Made by a program: the position numbers and the translations under genes
In this document: positions 12,443 through 23,834 of the stretch, piece by piece
Numbering within the stretch: position 1 is the first letter of the stretch
How the letters are laid out: each line of letters begins with the position of its first letter
The notes under the pieces: model-generated
Told to the model about the DNA's origin: nothing
Seen by the model: only the letters and a program-made list of their open reading frames with translations
Database searches by the model: none
Assembly (NCBI GenBank): GCA_007644065.1
Contig: VJWN01000004.1
Location: forward strand, 1,240,001-1,304,000
Direction of reading: 5' to 3'
DNA length: 64,000 nt
Origin: Margaritispora aquatica
Taxonomy: Eukaryota; Ascomycota; Leotiomycetes; Helotiales; Discinellaceae

Positions 12443-12876
12443 CGATCAAAAGTCTGTTGGGCGACTATCTTGGGGTTGTGGGTCTGGTTGGATTATGGTG
12501 GCATATTTGCTGGTTTGGCGGTTGGTTTCAGCCGTTTGGTTATGCCATGCAATGGCACGGAGTGTTAAACAGGCAGGCAGGTAGGCAGGCAGGGAGGCAA
12601 GCAAGAGTAAATGATACCCATGGGTAGAAGGAGAAGAAGAAGTAGATGGAGTTAGGTCAGGTCAGGTCAGGTTAGGTACCTGGTAGTGAGAAGTGAGACG
12701 ATTGATGTCTCAGTGATGTGAGTGATGTGGGATGCACATTTAGAATGGAGAAAGAATGAAGAATAATAATAATAATTCAATCACCTTGCATTTCCGGGGA
12801 CAAATAATATTTCGTTATTAACTAGTAGGCAAGCAAGGAAGGAAGAAAGGAAGGAAGGAAGTCAGCGTCAAGTGAC

Positions 12877-12900
12877 GCAATCTTGCAATCTTGCAATCTT
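12877..12900. repeat. Tandem repeat (GCAATCTT)x3
   Basis: Three perfect copies of an 8-base unit in direct succession, directly after the GGAA tract. Confidence 0.95.
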
Positions 12901-13014
12901 GCACTACCGGAGTTGAACGTCGAATGCCCAAAAATGACATCCTCTCCCACCTCATCACGCTCGTTTCGTTCTCAGGCTCATCGCCTCGGACGTTGGAAGA
13001 CGAGAAGACGAGAC

Positions 13015-13063
13015 GAGAAGAAGAAGGAGAGGAGAGGAGAGGAGAGGAGAGGAGAAGAGGAAG
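13015..13063. repeat. 49-base polypurine tract with (GGAGA)x6
   Basis: Every base from 13015 to 13063 is A or G; 13026-13055 is six perfect GGAGA units. Confidence 0.95.
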
Positions 13064-13712
13064 CCTCTCAGTTTGCACTCGCCGGTTTTCAATCTGTTAA
13101 TCGTGTGCCATTTCTCTGCGGTCAGTCTCCTCTCCTTTCTCTCTCTCTCTGCAATGATCACAGACTCGACGGGAGACAAAATCCAAAAACTAGCATTTTC
13201 TTCTGGTATGCTGTTATTTCCCATTCATTGGACTGAGCGCCAAATAGTGTAAAGCTATAGAACTATAATCCACATATCGAAAATCACAAGTCACAAGTAG
13301 TAACCAAAGACACAAAGATTCAACAATAATACATCATCTCCATTCCATCCTCTTTTTTCGAGCGTTCTCCTCCCTCCCACCACTACTATACTACCATCCA
13401 TCCATCAATTCAATCAGTATACAGCAACAACTACTACTACCAAAACAACTAATCCTAACCTCTTACCATACAGGTTCCCTATCTACTTGCCATCCATGGA
13501 CCACCAGAGAAATAGTATTTAATGCTGAATAACTACAAATAAAAAATGAGGCGGTAGACCAGGGTGTGTCAGCCTAACAACGCAATAGACAACAAAGAAG
13601 GATTCCTCCCGAGATTTCGAACGCCAGTTTCCCAAGAATACAAGCAAAAAAACAAAAGGGGTAATAGCGCTAATAAATGTTACCGAGCAACTTTCGAATA
13701 AACCTCATCTCG

Positions 13713-16695
13713 TTAACGTCCTCCAAGAGCACTCAACCTAGCACCTGCTGGTCGATGCATCATGCCGTGCTTGGTGGGCACCTCATTGCTCACACCACCC
13801 TCACCCTCACTCCGTCCTTCCAACTCCTCATCACTATCCTCAACAATTTTGGTCGGGATGTCGGCTCCGATATTGTATTGTTGGCTATTTCTCTCTGGAG
13901 TTGTAGTTGTACTCGCAATTGACATTGAAGTGCTCGATCGGTTGTGAATGAGATCGGGCGTGGGTGGGATACTAGATGCTCTTCCGTGCGGGTGCAAATG
14001 GCTATCGTCCCCGTTTTCTGAACCTCCATTGGAGTGCCCATCATCACTGACGGTGTGTGTTGACAAATTGCTTGATCGGTGGTGTCCACGTGCCTCCTTC
14101 AATGCAAGTTCCTCAGCTTGAACCTCAGCATCATGAGCAAGCTGGAGACCCTCAACAGCTGCAGCACATTGCTCACTGATGTTTCGGATGATGTGGGCAA
14201 TAGCATCAGTCTTGTCCCTCAAATGACGATCGGCAACATCAACAATGCTCATCTGGCTGTATCGCTTGCTGTTTCGGAGACCATTGGTTAGACGCTGCTC
14301 CATCTCAGGAGTCATGTCTTCGCCATTGAGCTGCCTGCTGTGCCTGTACGACCTGGAGGATGCTCGTGATTCAAATGCTGTGCTTTGCTCTCCATCAGCC
14401 TTCTCCTCATTCTTACCTTCCTCAGCAATATCCTCGAGATCCTCGGCCTCATCGTCGTAGCCACCCTCAATGTACTCGGCCAATTCAGGGCTCTTTCCAA
14501 GAGTACGAACGATGTGCTCCATGTGATGAGTTTGCCCACTGATCAAAGCACGCAAGTGCAACACCACACGCTGTGCCTCGTCACGTTGGCGAAGTATTGT
14601 CACATTAGTGTGTTGCAGAGCAGATAATTCCTTCTTGTTGCGCTTTCGCTCACGCTCAAGTTCTTCAGCAATTTCTTGCTGGAGAACCAATGCCTCAAGA
14701 GCATCGTCACGTTGCTTCTCAGTACCGGACAATCTCGTTGTAAGACGTGTAGCATCATCCTTCTGTTGGTCAATAAGGCTGGTGAGACGCCTGTTCTCGC
14801 GCTTGTGGTTCTCAATCTTAACCTTGAGATCTTGGGTCTCCTTGGTAAGCTGCTCGGCAAATGCTTGGAATTTGAGGAACTAGACACTGTTAAAATTTGT
14901 GTTTGACTTTGGGTTTGGCGATGCTTACTTGCTGCTTCCAGCTCTCGAGCTCTTCGACGAGGAAGTTGTTTCTCTTGGTGACCTTGCCCAACTCGGTATC
15001 CATGCGACCTTTGAGGTTGATGAAATCTTGCCATGCCTCAAGAGCATCTCTGGAGTATTGATTGCGCTCTCGTACAATCTCATTCAAATGTCTCATCGAA
15101 ACCTTTGTCATCAAGGGCTTCTTCTGAGCTCCTCCGAAAATTGCAGCCATACCCGTGTTACGGCCCTATTACGAAAATATAGTCAGCATTTGTCCAATAA
15201 CTTTCACTGTATAAAATTGAAATTGGTCGCCACTTACCATCTTCTCACAAACGTGATCCATGACAGCCATGACTGAATCCTGATTCCACCACTCTGGGTC
15301 CTGAATAGACTCTACTTCACCACGCATGACAATGATCTGTCCTGCTGGTACCAACTTTCCTCCACCATAGGCGGATCGAAGATGCTGTGGTACACCAGAT
15401 GGTGTAACGTCACCGTTGAGCGCTTGTGTCATACGGTTTACCATCTTGGTTCGCTGCCCTGCGGAAAGAGCGGTTGGTGGGCTGGAAGTAAGGACAAAGT
15501 TCCTGTCCAAGTCGACAACCAGTGCATCAGTTGGTGCGGTGAAAAGAGAACGGCACTCAGCAGTGATTCCGAGAATATAAGGGCCTGGTTCCTGAACCAA
15601 TTCCTTTGCATGTCTAGCGTGTACGACAGGAACGTAGAGACCGCTCCACTCGTATACACGAACACAGTATCGGATGGTTTCAGCAGCCACGGTCAGCATC
15701 GCTGGGTAGTGACTGACGAAAATGATTCGTCGAGTTGGAGACAAAGCTGCCTCTATGACACCAACAATATTGGGAATTGACAAGCAAGAGAACAATGGCC
15801 ACATCGCGAAGTTCTGGAATCCAGTTGGCGAAGAGGGGAATTGATAACACAGAGCATAATCTTTCATGTCAATGCGGACAAGGTCGTTCAATCGTGGAGC
15901 TGGGAAACTCAAGATGCGAGAGACTTCCTCTGCGTGGAACAAGTTGGTGGCCTTGTTCCAGTGAATCCACATGCCACGAAGATAATCACCCAAAAGATTG
16001 TACAAAGGATATCTGGACAGAAAAGACAGGCAGTATGGGATCCAATAGGTCTCATCAGGGGAGTCGTAGAAATCGGACTCGGTTCTTCGTCTCAAATCTC
16101 GAATGGTCTCGGCACGTTTCTCATCGGCTCTTGACCACACTCGTAGAGCAATACCATACAGTGTGTGGGAAGAATCTTGCTGCAGAACGAATGAGTGATG
16201 CACACAATGTGGTTGACTGCGTCCAGTGCAAATTTCGACATCATGAGGGAAACAAGCCTGTAACAATTAGCAAAATCCATAAAAATTGGACGTTTCAATG
16301 CGTACTCTCATAGCCGAATGAAGAGCTCTGGCAATCTCGTTATCCTGTTCCAATCGAGGACTGCTTCCAAGAATCTCTGGTAACCAAAATTGACCGACTG
16401 CGCCTTTCATGTGTCCAATCTTGCCTTGAGCAGGTGCTGGAGCCTTTACCCATTGTGAGGGTTCTCGGCCCACTCCACATACCATATATGCATGAGTGAG
16501 TGTTTTTGGTGTCCGCTGTTGAGTCTTGGCACTCAGTGTTGAGGGAATTGGCTGTGTGATCCTTGAGTGAAGAGAAGAGGTTCTGCTTGGGATGATCAAG
16601 TTCTGGTCGGTTTGGTCGCGCGTTCCTGGACGGCCTTCGCGATCACCAGTCCTAGGACGGACAAAGGAAGAGTGGTTGTTGAGTGATGGGCCCAT
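13713..16695 (-). CDS. DENN (AEX-3) domain protein with C-terminal coiled coil, 4 exons, 937 aa
   Basis: DENN proteins are mostly guanine-nucleotide exchange factors for Rab GTPases; that role is inferred here. Exons 16695-16306, 16257-15238, 15165-14929 and 14879-13713 give 938 codons. Exon 1 holds the uDENN start (YMVCGVGREPSQWV ... GQFWLPEILG). Exon 2 carries the central DENN and start of dDENN: HTLYGIALRVW, WIPYCLSFLSRYPLYN, FPSSPTGFQNFAMWPLFSCL, RRIIFVSHYPAMLTVAAE, and GPYILGI then DALVVDLDRN. Exons 3-4 encode a long coiled coil (about residues 480-640), then an acidic, Ser-rich disordered tail. The ATG at 16695 opens a basic, disordered leader of about 65 residues. It lies tail-to-tail with the TBC protein. 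A CT-rich promoter tract on its own strand lies about 430-500 bases upstream. Confidence 0.9.
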
Positions 16696-17123
16696 GATTA
16701 CGATTGATTGTTCGAGCGGTGGTATTGGTGTACAAGTCGAGATTGGCGGGATGTCTTAGTGTTCTTATCAACACCAATGCCGTAGATGTCTCGTGGATGC
16801 AAGTTACAAAGATCGATGTAAAAGAGAATGCTGAAACTAATAAGTCTCTTTGGGTAGTGAACGTGATCGGTGAGTGACTTTGGAACGAGTCGTGATGTTG
16901 AGAGAGGGAAAGCTTGTTGACCTGCAAGCTGCAAACGCAATGAGCTGAGCTGGGCTGAGAGAACGAAGTAGATATCGAAGAGCTTTCCTGTTAGTTGACC
17001 TGCTCTGCTTCTTCCTCTTCTTCTGCTGCTACTACTGCAATGAGTGGCAGAGGGTGTCGTGCAGTTGGCGATTGCAGATGCAAGAGCAGTGCGGGAGCAA
17101 AGAGAAGAAACTCGAGACAGGAT

Positions 17124-17189
17124 AAGGAGGAGGAGGAGGAGAGAGAGGAGAAGAGACCAAAGATTAGAGAGAGAGAGAGAGAGAAGAGG
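17124..17189. repeat. GGA/GA purine repeats in DENN promoter
   Basis: A GGA-type purine run (17124-17156) and a GA dinucleotide run (17166-17189), separated by nine bases. On the DENN coding strand these are CT tracts, a common feature of fungal promoters. Confidence 0.85.
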
Positions 17190-17715
17190 CGAAAAGCAAA
17201 GCCAAAGCCAAACCCAAACCCGAACCCAAACAACCTAGTAAAAGCCCCAGGAGGGACGGCGAGGTCAGACTCAGACCTTTCCAGGGGGAAAAGAGCGTGC
17301 ACCACACATGGTACACAACCACCACCAGGACCAGAACCAGAACCAGAACCACCACCACCACCACCACCATAACCATCTGACTGCAACCCACCTTGGTGTA
17401 ACCCACACCCACGCCCACGGTGGGAAGGAAGGAGCAACTTCCAGTCTTGCACTTGCACTTTGGGCTTTTTGGATGGCTTGGGGCGTGAATTCCCAGAACG
17501 GCAATGGTCTCCACCTTGACAGGGAGTCCAAGCTTCCCCTGGATCCCTGGAAAATACTAAGAACCCCCTGGAAGGACGGGTGAAGGCGAGAAGGAGTGGA
17601 GGAGGTGGAGAAGGACGGATGCTAGAGCAGCGTCGATCTAGTGTCGATTGAGTTTTGAGGGCCATATCCTGGGAAATTTGATTTCGCAGGCAATATCCAA
17701 GACCGCCGGGAGACG

Positions 17716-17754
17716 GCTCCAGCTCCAGCTCCAGCTCCAGCTCCAGCTCCAGCT
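17716..17754. repeat. Tandem repeat (GCTCCA)x6.5
   Basis: Six perfect hexamer units from 17716 to 17751 plus half a unit. Confidence 0.95.
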
Positions 17755-18094
17755 AACCATTCATTACTACCTTACCTTACTTAGCACGACAGTACTGTAT
17801 GTACGTACTAATCTGAGCTATTGGGATTTAGCCGCAGCTTTCGGCTTTCTGGCTTGGATCCGTCAGTTGAATTCTGATTTTCGCATGTCTCTACCATTCT
17901 ACAAGTGTATTTAGGTAATCTTGAGATGAAATGATCAGCAGCCAGAACCAGAACTAGATCCAACTACAGTAGATGAAAACTCGAATGAACTTCCCAATTC
18001 ATTTCCTTCCGATAAACGAGAAAACCGGTATATGACCCGCTTGCACTTCCCCATTGATAAATGGCGATATCGATATCGTGTGAAAGATTTCAAC

Positions 18095-18136
18095 GGTCAC
18101 TGGTCACTGGTCACTGGTCACTGGTCACTGGTCACT
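18095..18136. repeat. Tandem repeat (GGTCACT)x6, perfect
   Basis: Exactly six copies of a 7-base unit over 42 bases without a mismatch. Confidence 0.97.
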
Positions 18137-19030
18137 CGATGGAATAAGGTAAGGTATTGAAATGTTTGGTCCATGAATCGAGTAGGTAGGTATTGACTTC
18201 ATTTATCAACCATGTCCAAGTAGACATCGCCGCTTCAAGGAAGTGCACACTTGCCAAGAACGATTAGGGGACTTTGACCCTTCCTCTCCTTCCTTCTCAT
18301 CCAACCATTTCCTATTTGGTACCATGCTTCATCTATCAGCCCCCACTTCTTGCCCCTGTCTAGCTTCAAGATGAGACGGACGCACCCTCCCCACCATTGA
18401 CCCACTATGGGAGCCTCCTTCCTTGCACCTTGCACCTTGCACGTTTCCTGTCCCCTTCCTTGTTCGACCGGCCATGAAAGCCCGAAAGGTGCTGAAGCGA
18501 GATGCAATTGTGAAGGTCCGTTTGGTAAAAGCGTAAAAAGCGTAAAACCCCCTCTTTCCCCTGAGCCATCAGCCAGCCCCCAGCCCAATTCAATCATCCA
18601 ATTGTCCAATCATATCTGTTATCACTTTGTGCCTCCGTTCGCATACGGAAATAATCTGCTGTGAAAAAGTGAGTCTGTGGGTTTCTGTGAGTGCTGTGAG
18701 GAAGGAGTCTGTGAGTTATGATTATTATTATCTTTTATTCTGTCTCGGAACTTTACACACTCATGGCTGCTCGGCATCGATCGAATGAGCGAGCAAACGG
18801 CGGAGGATTCGGTACAAATTTCCACGCCTTCCATTCCTTGGGACGGGAGTTCAGCGCATGAAGTTGTGCTATGAAGCTTATGAAGCTGTCCTATTTATTT
18901 GCATTTTTTGTTCTTTCTGGCGTGATTCTCTCGTTTCTGTTCGAATCCTGCTGTTGGTTCTGGTGACACAAAGACGTTTGTAACACTTTGTGACTGCTCA
19001 TCAAGTACCACAGAAACGATACGAAACGTG

Positions 19031-19060
19031 GTACTGTACTGTACTGTACTGTACTGTACT
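19031..19060. repeat. Tandem repeat (GTACT)x6, perfect
   Basis: Six perfect pentamers, followed 13 bases later by the 12-bp palindrome GTACCTAGGTAC (19074-19085). Confidence 0.97.
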
Positions 19061-20508
19061 ATACCTCTCTACTGTACCTAGGTACCTCAGGCGGGGTTAA
19101 AAAGTGATAACGATAATGAAAGGATCACTATTCAGGCTCAAGGTCCTTGCCTGTGTGTGTTCGTGTCCACTTTCCAGGAGCAGGCCAATTGATATCGGTT
19201 CAAGCTTTGAAGACAAGAAAGAGATCATGATAACGCGACTACAGCGGCGAACTTATCAATGAGGTCCAGGCAGTCCGGTTTCTCTCAGTTGCTGGTCCTG
19301 GACATAGGGTATCTCTTGATTAATATAGATCGGTATATCAAATTATACCGAAACTTAACCAGCTTGTTGAAGGTCGACAAGCATATCGACTCAATGATTG
19401 CCGATCTTAGCATATCAACGATATCGTTCTGCAAGTGCGAATCGTGTCTGCTTGGAGATGTCATCACGATCTTCAGTCAAGTTCCAAAGTCATGTGAACA
19501 AAAGCAAGATTCTTTGAATATTGGAAACGTCGAAAATGTCATCTCGTCTCCCAGAATATGGCCGAACCTCCATACTATGTCTGTGCCACCAACAAAGGTA
19601 TTATAATATTCAGGGGGGCTTGACACACCCGCCAATCCACCATCCACGAACCATGCGTGTCTCGGTTTTATGTTTCAGGATTCAAGCCTCTGAAGTAGCC
19701 TCAGCAGGCTGATCAGCTCCCAAAAGTCTCAAAGAAGTGTCAACCCCAAGAACCCCGCGGAGTCTGGTACGCGTTTCTTGTTTGATGAGACGGGATGGGA
19801 AGAGCAGACCATCATCAAGCTTCACCAGAAACATGATGTGAGGTACCAGGTAAGATCGGCTGGTCGTGATACTGCCACGTGATACAGTACCCGATTATTT
19901 CGGGTTCATTGGTCCCGAACCGATTGATATCCGAAGGACCTTACATAATTCAGCTTCAATATCAAAACTGACAAACCGCTCGAAAGGTATGAAGGGGTTA
20001 AATTCACAGTAGCCAATAATAACAGTAGGTATGCAAATGAGCTTGTAAAAGACTGCCTAATAGTGGGACGCGTCTGAATATAGATTTCCAAATGTGAGTG
20101 CTCACTTGTATCTTCGCATGTTTTCTCGCCAATTGTTCTACCTAGAATACGAGTGCTTAATCTATGGATGGCAACGACCATACCGGAGATGATTAGTTAG
20201 ATACCGTGGGATTACGGAGAAGACAAAGGGTCTCAGGTCATCGTCAAAGTATGTACCTAGTGTATAGCGGGAAGCACGTACCTGATTCTGATGCGACGTG
20301 CATTCAACTACCAACATCAGAATTTGAATCATTCTTACGCCAACTTCTCACATTTGCTGTTGCTATTCTACTCACACAAAGACACTCGATCCCGACGGTT
20401 ATCCTCAAGGCTCGGGCGTATACATTGGAGCCAAGGTAAGTATCTAAGACATTCACTATCACTCATCTCACAATCGTGAGCCGAATATCTGCAGTACCAA
20501 AAAAAAAA

Positions 20509-20603
20509 CCGTACGGAGGTATATCTCTGCAGATCAAGTCTATCATCGTTCCAGAATCCGTCCAGCTGATCCAGCTGCAGAATTCATCTGTACCTCCGTA
20601 CGG
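20509..20603. repeat. 13-bp perfect inverted repeat, 69-base spacer
   Basis: The left arm CCGTACGGAGGTA (20509-20521) and right arm TACCTCCGTACGG (20591-20603) are exact reverse complements. Each arm contains the 8-bp palindrome CCGTACGG. A second, offset pair of TCTGCAG words lies further inside. The left arm is preceded by ten A residues. Confidence 0.9.
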
Positions 20604-22435
20604 CAGCTCAAGTTTATTGGTACAGCAGACTGCAATAATGGTCCAGACGGGACGGACGATCCCAAGTCAAAGTCAAAAGCAAAAGCAAAAATCCACAATT
20701 GAAATGTCTCGAGCTGACACGCAATAGCAGCAGCAGTGGTGGCGGCGATTAGATTTCTTTTGATCGCCATACAAATGCGCGGTGAAGAGTCCTCATGCTG
20801 ATCCTGAAATCAGGATTCTTATCCTGATTAGAGACAGAGACGGAGATAGAGACAGTGTTGTAGTGTACTGTAGTGTACCAGTATGCTCGCTTGTCTCACG
20901 GTCGATCGATGATCGTTAATTGTTGATTGATGAGTGATGATGGATTGATAGATGGATAGATAGATGGACACGCTGTTAGACACTGGTATGTAAGGTATCG
21001 CGAGACATAAGGTACCTGGATAAGCATACCTGGGTAGGTACCTTACACCGGTAGAAGAGAGCAATAATAGGAACATAAACAGAAACAGGAACAGAAACAG
21101 GAACAAGAGCAGGCACGCCATCCAGCAGGCTCTCAAACAACTACCACCTACCTACCCACGGTACCCAATGGATCCCGACCCTCGCCTAGCCTCTCTACTC
21201 TCTGCTCTCAATCCGATATGTTGGATCTTCTCTGCATGAGGCTAAGACTACTTTATCCCATCCCATCCTATCCTATCTTATCCCAAGATCTCGTACGGTA
21301 GCATAGGAATAGGCACCCGGCAGCCGACCCGAGTTGAGTCGATTCTTGGTTTTGCTGCTGCAGAAGGCCTGGGAGAGAAAGGATAGACTGGTGGGTGGAT
21401 AGATAGGTAGGAGGATGGAGGGAAGTCAGGGAGACATACCGAAGTACCAATAGATGTATGTCTTACCTAAGTATGTTCGAGATGTATGCAGAGCAGATAT
21501 ACCTCACGTACTTTGTCTAGGTACCTTATTCTCACACCTATCTCACACCCATCTACCTACCTTAGTCTCCACGTACCGTACCATACCTACCAACCACCCA
21601 CCTTAACATACCTACATCCTCCACCGCTAAATGATCGTACCACCAGTATGTAAGACCTTACAGTACCAACCATTGAAACTGCATGCATTACCTACCTTAG
21701 TTTCGTTCGTTCGTTCCTAAGCTGAGATCTCAGCTTTCGCCACCTACCTCAACATCGATCGTCGGTTACTTGCAACCTCTTGCGGGAGGTTCGATTGGTC
21801 CCTACTGGGTTTCTTGAATGCTGGTGGAAGGTGCCCGATTAGCTATGTAGGTGGGTGATGGGATTTTCGTCTTTCTTTTTTTTTGTTTAGACATGACTTC
21901 TGAGGGTGATGGGAAGGAGAGGGCAAAGAGTAAGTACGGTAGGTAGTAATCACACTACATCTTACCTCATCTATCGCCATAAGATCGTCACACACAGCAC
22001 ACCGCAAGAAATGCCATCTTAGCCACCTACCTCACTTCCTACCACTCCCTATCACCCCCTACCACCACCATCCCCACAAGCCACCTCTCTCCTCACACCT
22101 CTCATCTCTTTCCCATCCCCATTCCCATTCCCACGTCTCATACCTTCCTCATAGACATGCATAGAAGCACCACCACCCTGCGCTGAACCGCACTACTGCA
22201 CCGAAGGAACAAAAGAACAAAAGAAGCAAGCAAGCAAGTGATCGGCATCTGCTTAGGTCAGATCAGATTTGATCAGGCCGCTTGCATGGTGACCCCGCAT
22301 GCATGTCTCATCACCTGTTGTGCTGTGTTGTGCTGTGTCTTGCTGTGTTGTGTTTGGGAGGAGGAGGAGAAGAGGGGAGGAGAAGGAGAGAGAGGCGGTA
22401 AGGAACGCTTTTTCTTGCCTTCTTTCTTTTACGAA

Positions 22436-22460
22436 GCGAGGCGAGGCGAGGCGAGGCGAG
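22436..22460. repeat. Tandem repeat (GCGAG)x5
   Basis: Five perfect pentamers in a GC-rich stretch. Confidence 0.95.
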
Positions 22461-23225
22461 GTGGTGAGTGGCGAGGGCTGGTATTGGTGGGTGGTGCGGG
22501 TGTTGGTTGAGGCGAATTTGGGTTGTATGGTTTATGTGGTTTGCGTGAGTACAGGTCAGTACGTTGATTGTATGATGTGATGTGATATGGTGTTTGGGGG
22601 CGCTGTGCTACGATGCGGTGCGGTGTAAGCTTAGGGGGAAGTGCATGATACGAACGATGGTGTTTGCGATGCTGCACCGCACCTCGGCTTTGGGATGCGG
22701 TGCGAGTTTGTGGTTCGTTCGTATCTGGCTGTAGGTAGGGGGGCTCGGAGACTTTGCTTGGGAGTACGAAAGTGATGGTGATGATGGTAGTGAACGATGG
22801 GTGGAAGGAGGAGTGAAGCTGAATTTGAGTTCTAGAGTTGAGTTACGTTGATTTGAGTTGGGAGTGTTTTCATTATGATCGCTCCTCTCTAGCTAATAGA
22901 TACTATCAGAAGACTCAATCTCCTTTGGCAATTTTCCATCCCCATTTCATTCATCCAGTTCGCCCTTCCATCCATCCATCCTTCCAAACTCCCTAATCCC
23001 AATCCAATCTGGCAGTCTATAAAAATATCAAAAAATTTCTAAGTATGGTGGTATTTTGCTGAGTCGTGAGACCCTTCTTCCGTGTTTCCGAAAACGCCAA
23101 TCTAAAATCAAAAAACACCTTTGGCTCCATGCTCTCATGCTCTTCTTCCATGTCGTCTCCTGTAATCATTGTCGTCTCCTCTCAATTTCAGCACAGTCCA
23201 ATAGCTCGACAGTCCCTCTGTATCC

Positions 23226-23834
23226 TCAACACAGCTTAATAGCACCACAGGCCCAATCATCCCTGTGATCAAACCCCTCCATCCTCCCCTCCAACGCACA
23301 AAGTCGATTAACAAACACCTCCTTCTCGCTCTCGGCCTCCCCAAACGCACCTCGATCAAGTCTCACCACGGAATTCTGCTCATACACCATTCCCCGGCGA
23401 TACGGATCCCTCGTCAGCCACCTCACCACCAGCTTCTCCTCCATCGCCTGAATGACCTCGCCCACCAGCAGATACTGCGGCTTGCGATAACTCCTCAGGA
23501 CGCCCGGTCCCTGGAAACGAATCGCCTCGTCGACGTGGAAATAAGCCCTCCCGCCCTCACGACTGGTGTCGACGAAGAATCGCCCCTTGAGCTGGTACAG
23601 TGCGTCCTTCTTCAGCTTGCCTCCCGTGTAGCGGGCCAGGACTTGGTTCTTAGAGGACGGGAAACACGCGATGAGCAGCTCCATGGCGTAGTAGGGATAT
23701 TGGGAGTCGGAGAGCCCGTACTCGGAGCCATCACGCCAAGCACGGAGGATAGTGGCGTCGAGGACGACGGTGAGGTTGGAGATGGTTTGGCCTTTTTCGA
23801 AGCTGAGGAGCGGGACTTGAGCTGGTGGTGGCAT
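23226..23834 (-). CDS. Conserved-looking orphan protein, 202 aa, single exon
   Basis: I do not recognise the family. The ORF runs from the ATG at 23834 to a stop at 23226 without an intron and has normal amino acid composition, no signal peptide and no membrane segment. It alternates hydrophobic and polar residues as a beta-rich fold would (LTVVLDATILRAW, YQLKGRFFVDTSREGG, QYLLVGEVIQAMEEKLVVRW), and two segments resemble strands of an OB-like barrel; that is only an impression. The C-terminal part is Glu/Arg rich and ends in cysteine. The promoter side has a 5' flank with TA-rich and GA-rich stretches. It might instead be a gene restricted to this lineage. Confidence reflects coding status, not function. 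Confidence 0.65.
   Translation of the reverse strand: MPPPAQVPLLSFEKGQTISNLTVVLDATILRAWRDGSEYGLSDSQYPYYAMELLIACFPSSKNQVLARYTGGKLKKDALYQLKGRFFVDTSREGGRAYFHVDEAIRFQGPGVLRSYRKPQYLLVGEVIQAMEEKLVVRWLTRDPYRRGMVYEQNSVVRLDRGAFGEAESEKEVFVNRLCALEGRMEGFDHRDDWACGAIKLC

Larger units (their letters stand above)
12443..13712. other. Intergenic between convergent genes, rich in simple repeats
   Basis: Three-prime flanks of the TBC and DENN genes. Holds a GGCA-type repeat (12570-12605), an AGGTC-type repeat (12654-12679), a GGAA tract (12834-12860), three copies of an 8-mer (12877-12900) and a pure purine tract (13015-13063). No supported ORF. Confidence 0.6.
16696..23225. other. 6.5-kb gene-poor region, microsatellites and palindromes
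   Basis: No recognised protein domain in any frame; the longest ORFs are low-complexity products of repeats (for example 16995-17372 and 16991-17665). The left 1 kb is the DENN promoter with purine/pyrimidine tracts. The rest holds perfect tandem repeats at 17716, 18095, 19031 and 22436, an inverted repeat at 20509-20603, hairpin-forming sequence at 20801-20829, and a tract dense in ACCTA/TAGGT words at 20990-21740. It may hold non-coding transcripts or long regulatory sequence for the flanking genes; the sequence alone does not say. Confidence 0.6.

Noticed and set aside
17197..17230. CCCAAA/CCAAAG-type repeats as telomeric sequence
   Set aside because: Degenerate, only about 30 bases, and not the TTAGGG repeat of filamentous fungi; internal to a promoter region.
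16991..17665. 224-codon minus-strand ORF
   Set aside because: Made almost wholly of translated GA, GGA and CCA repeats; no protein-like segment.
18095..18136. Heptamer array as a possible CRISPR array
   Set aside because: No spacers between units, and the window is fungal.
18948..18960. Possible tRNA B box (GTTCGAATCC)
   Set aside because: Same reasons; the flanking bases do not form a cloverleaf.
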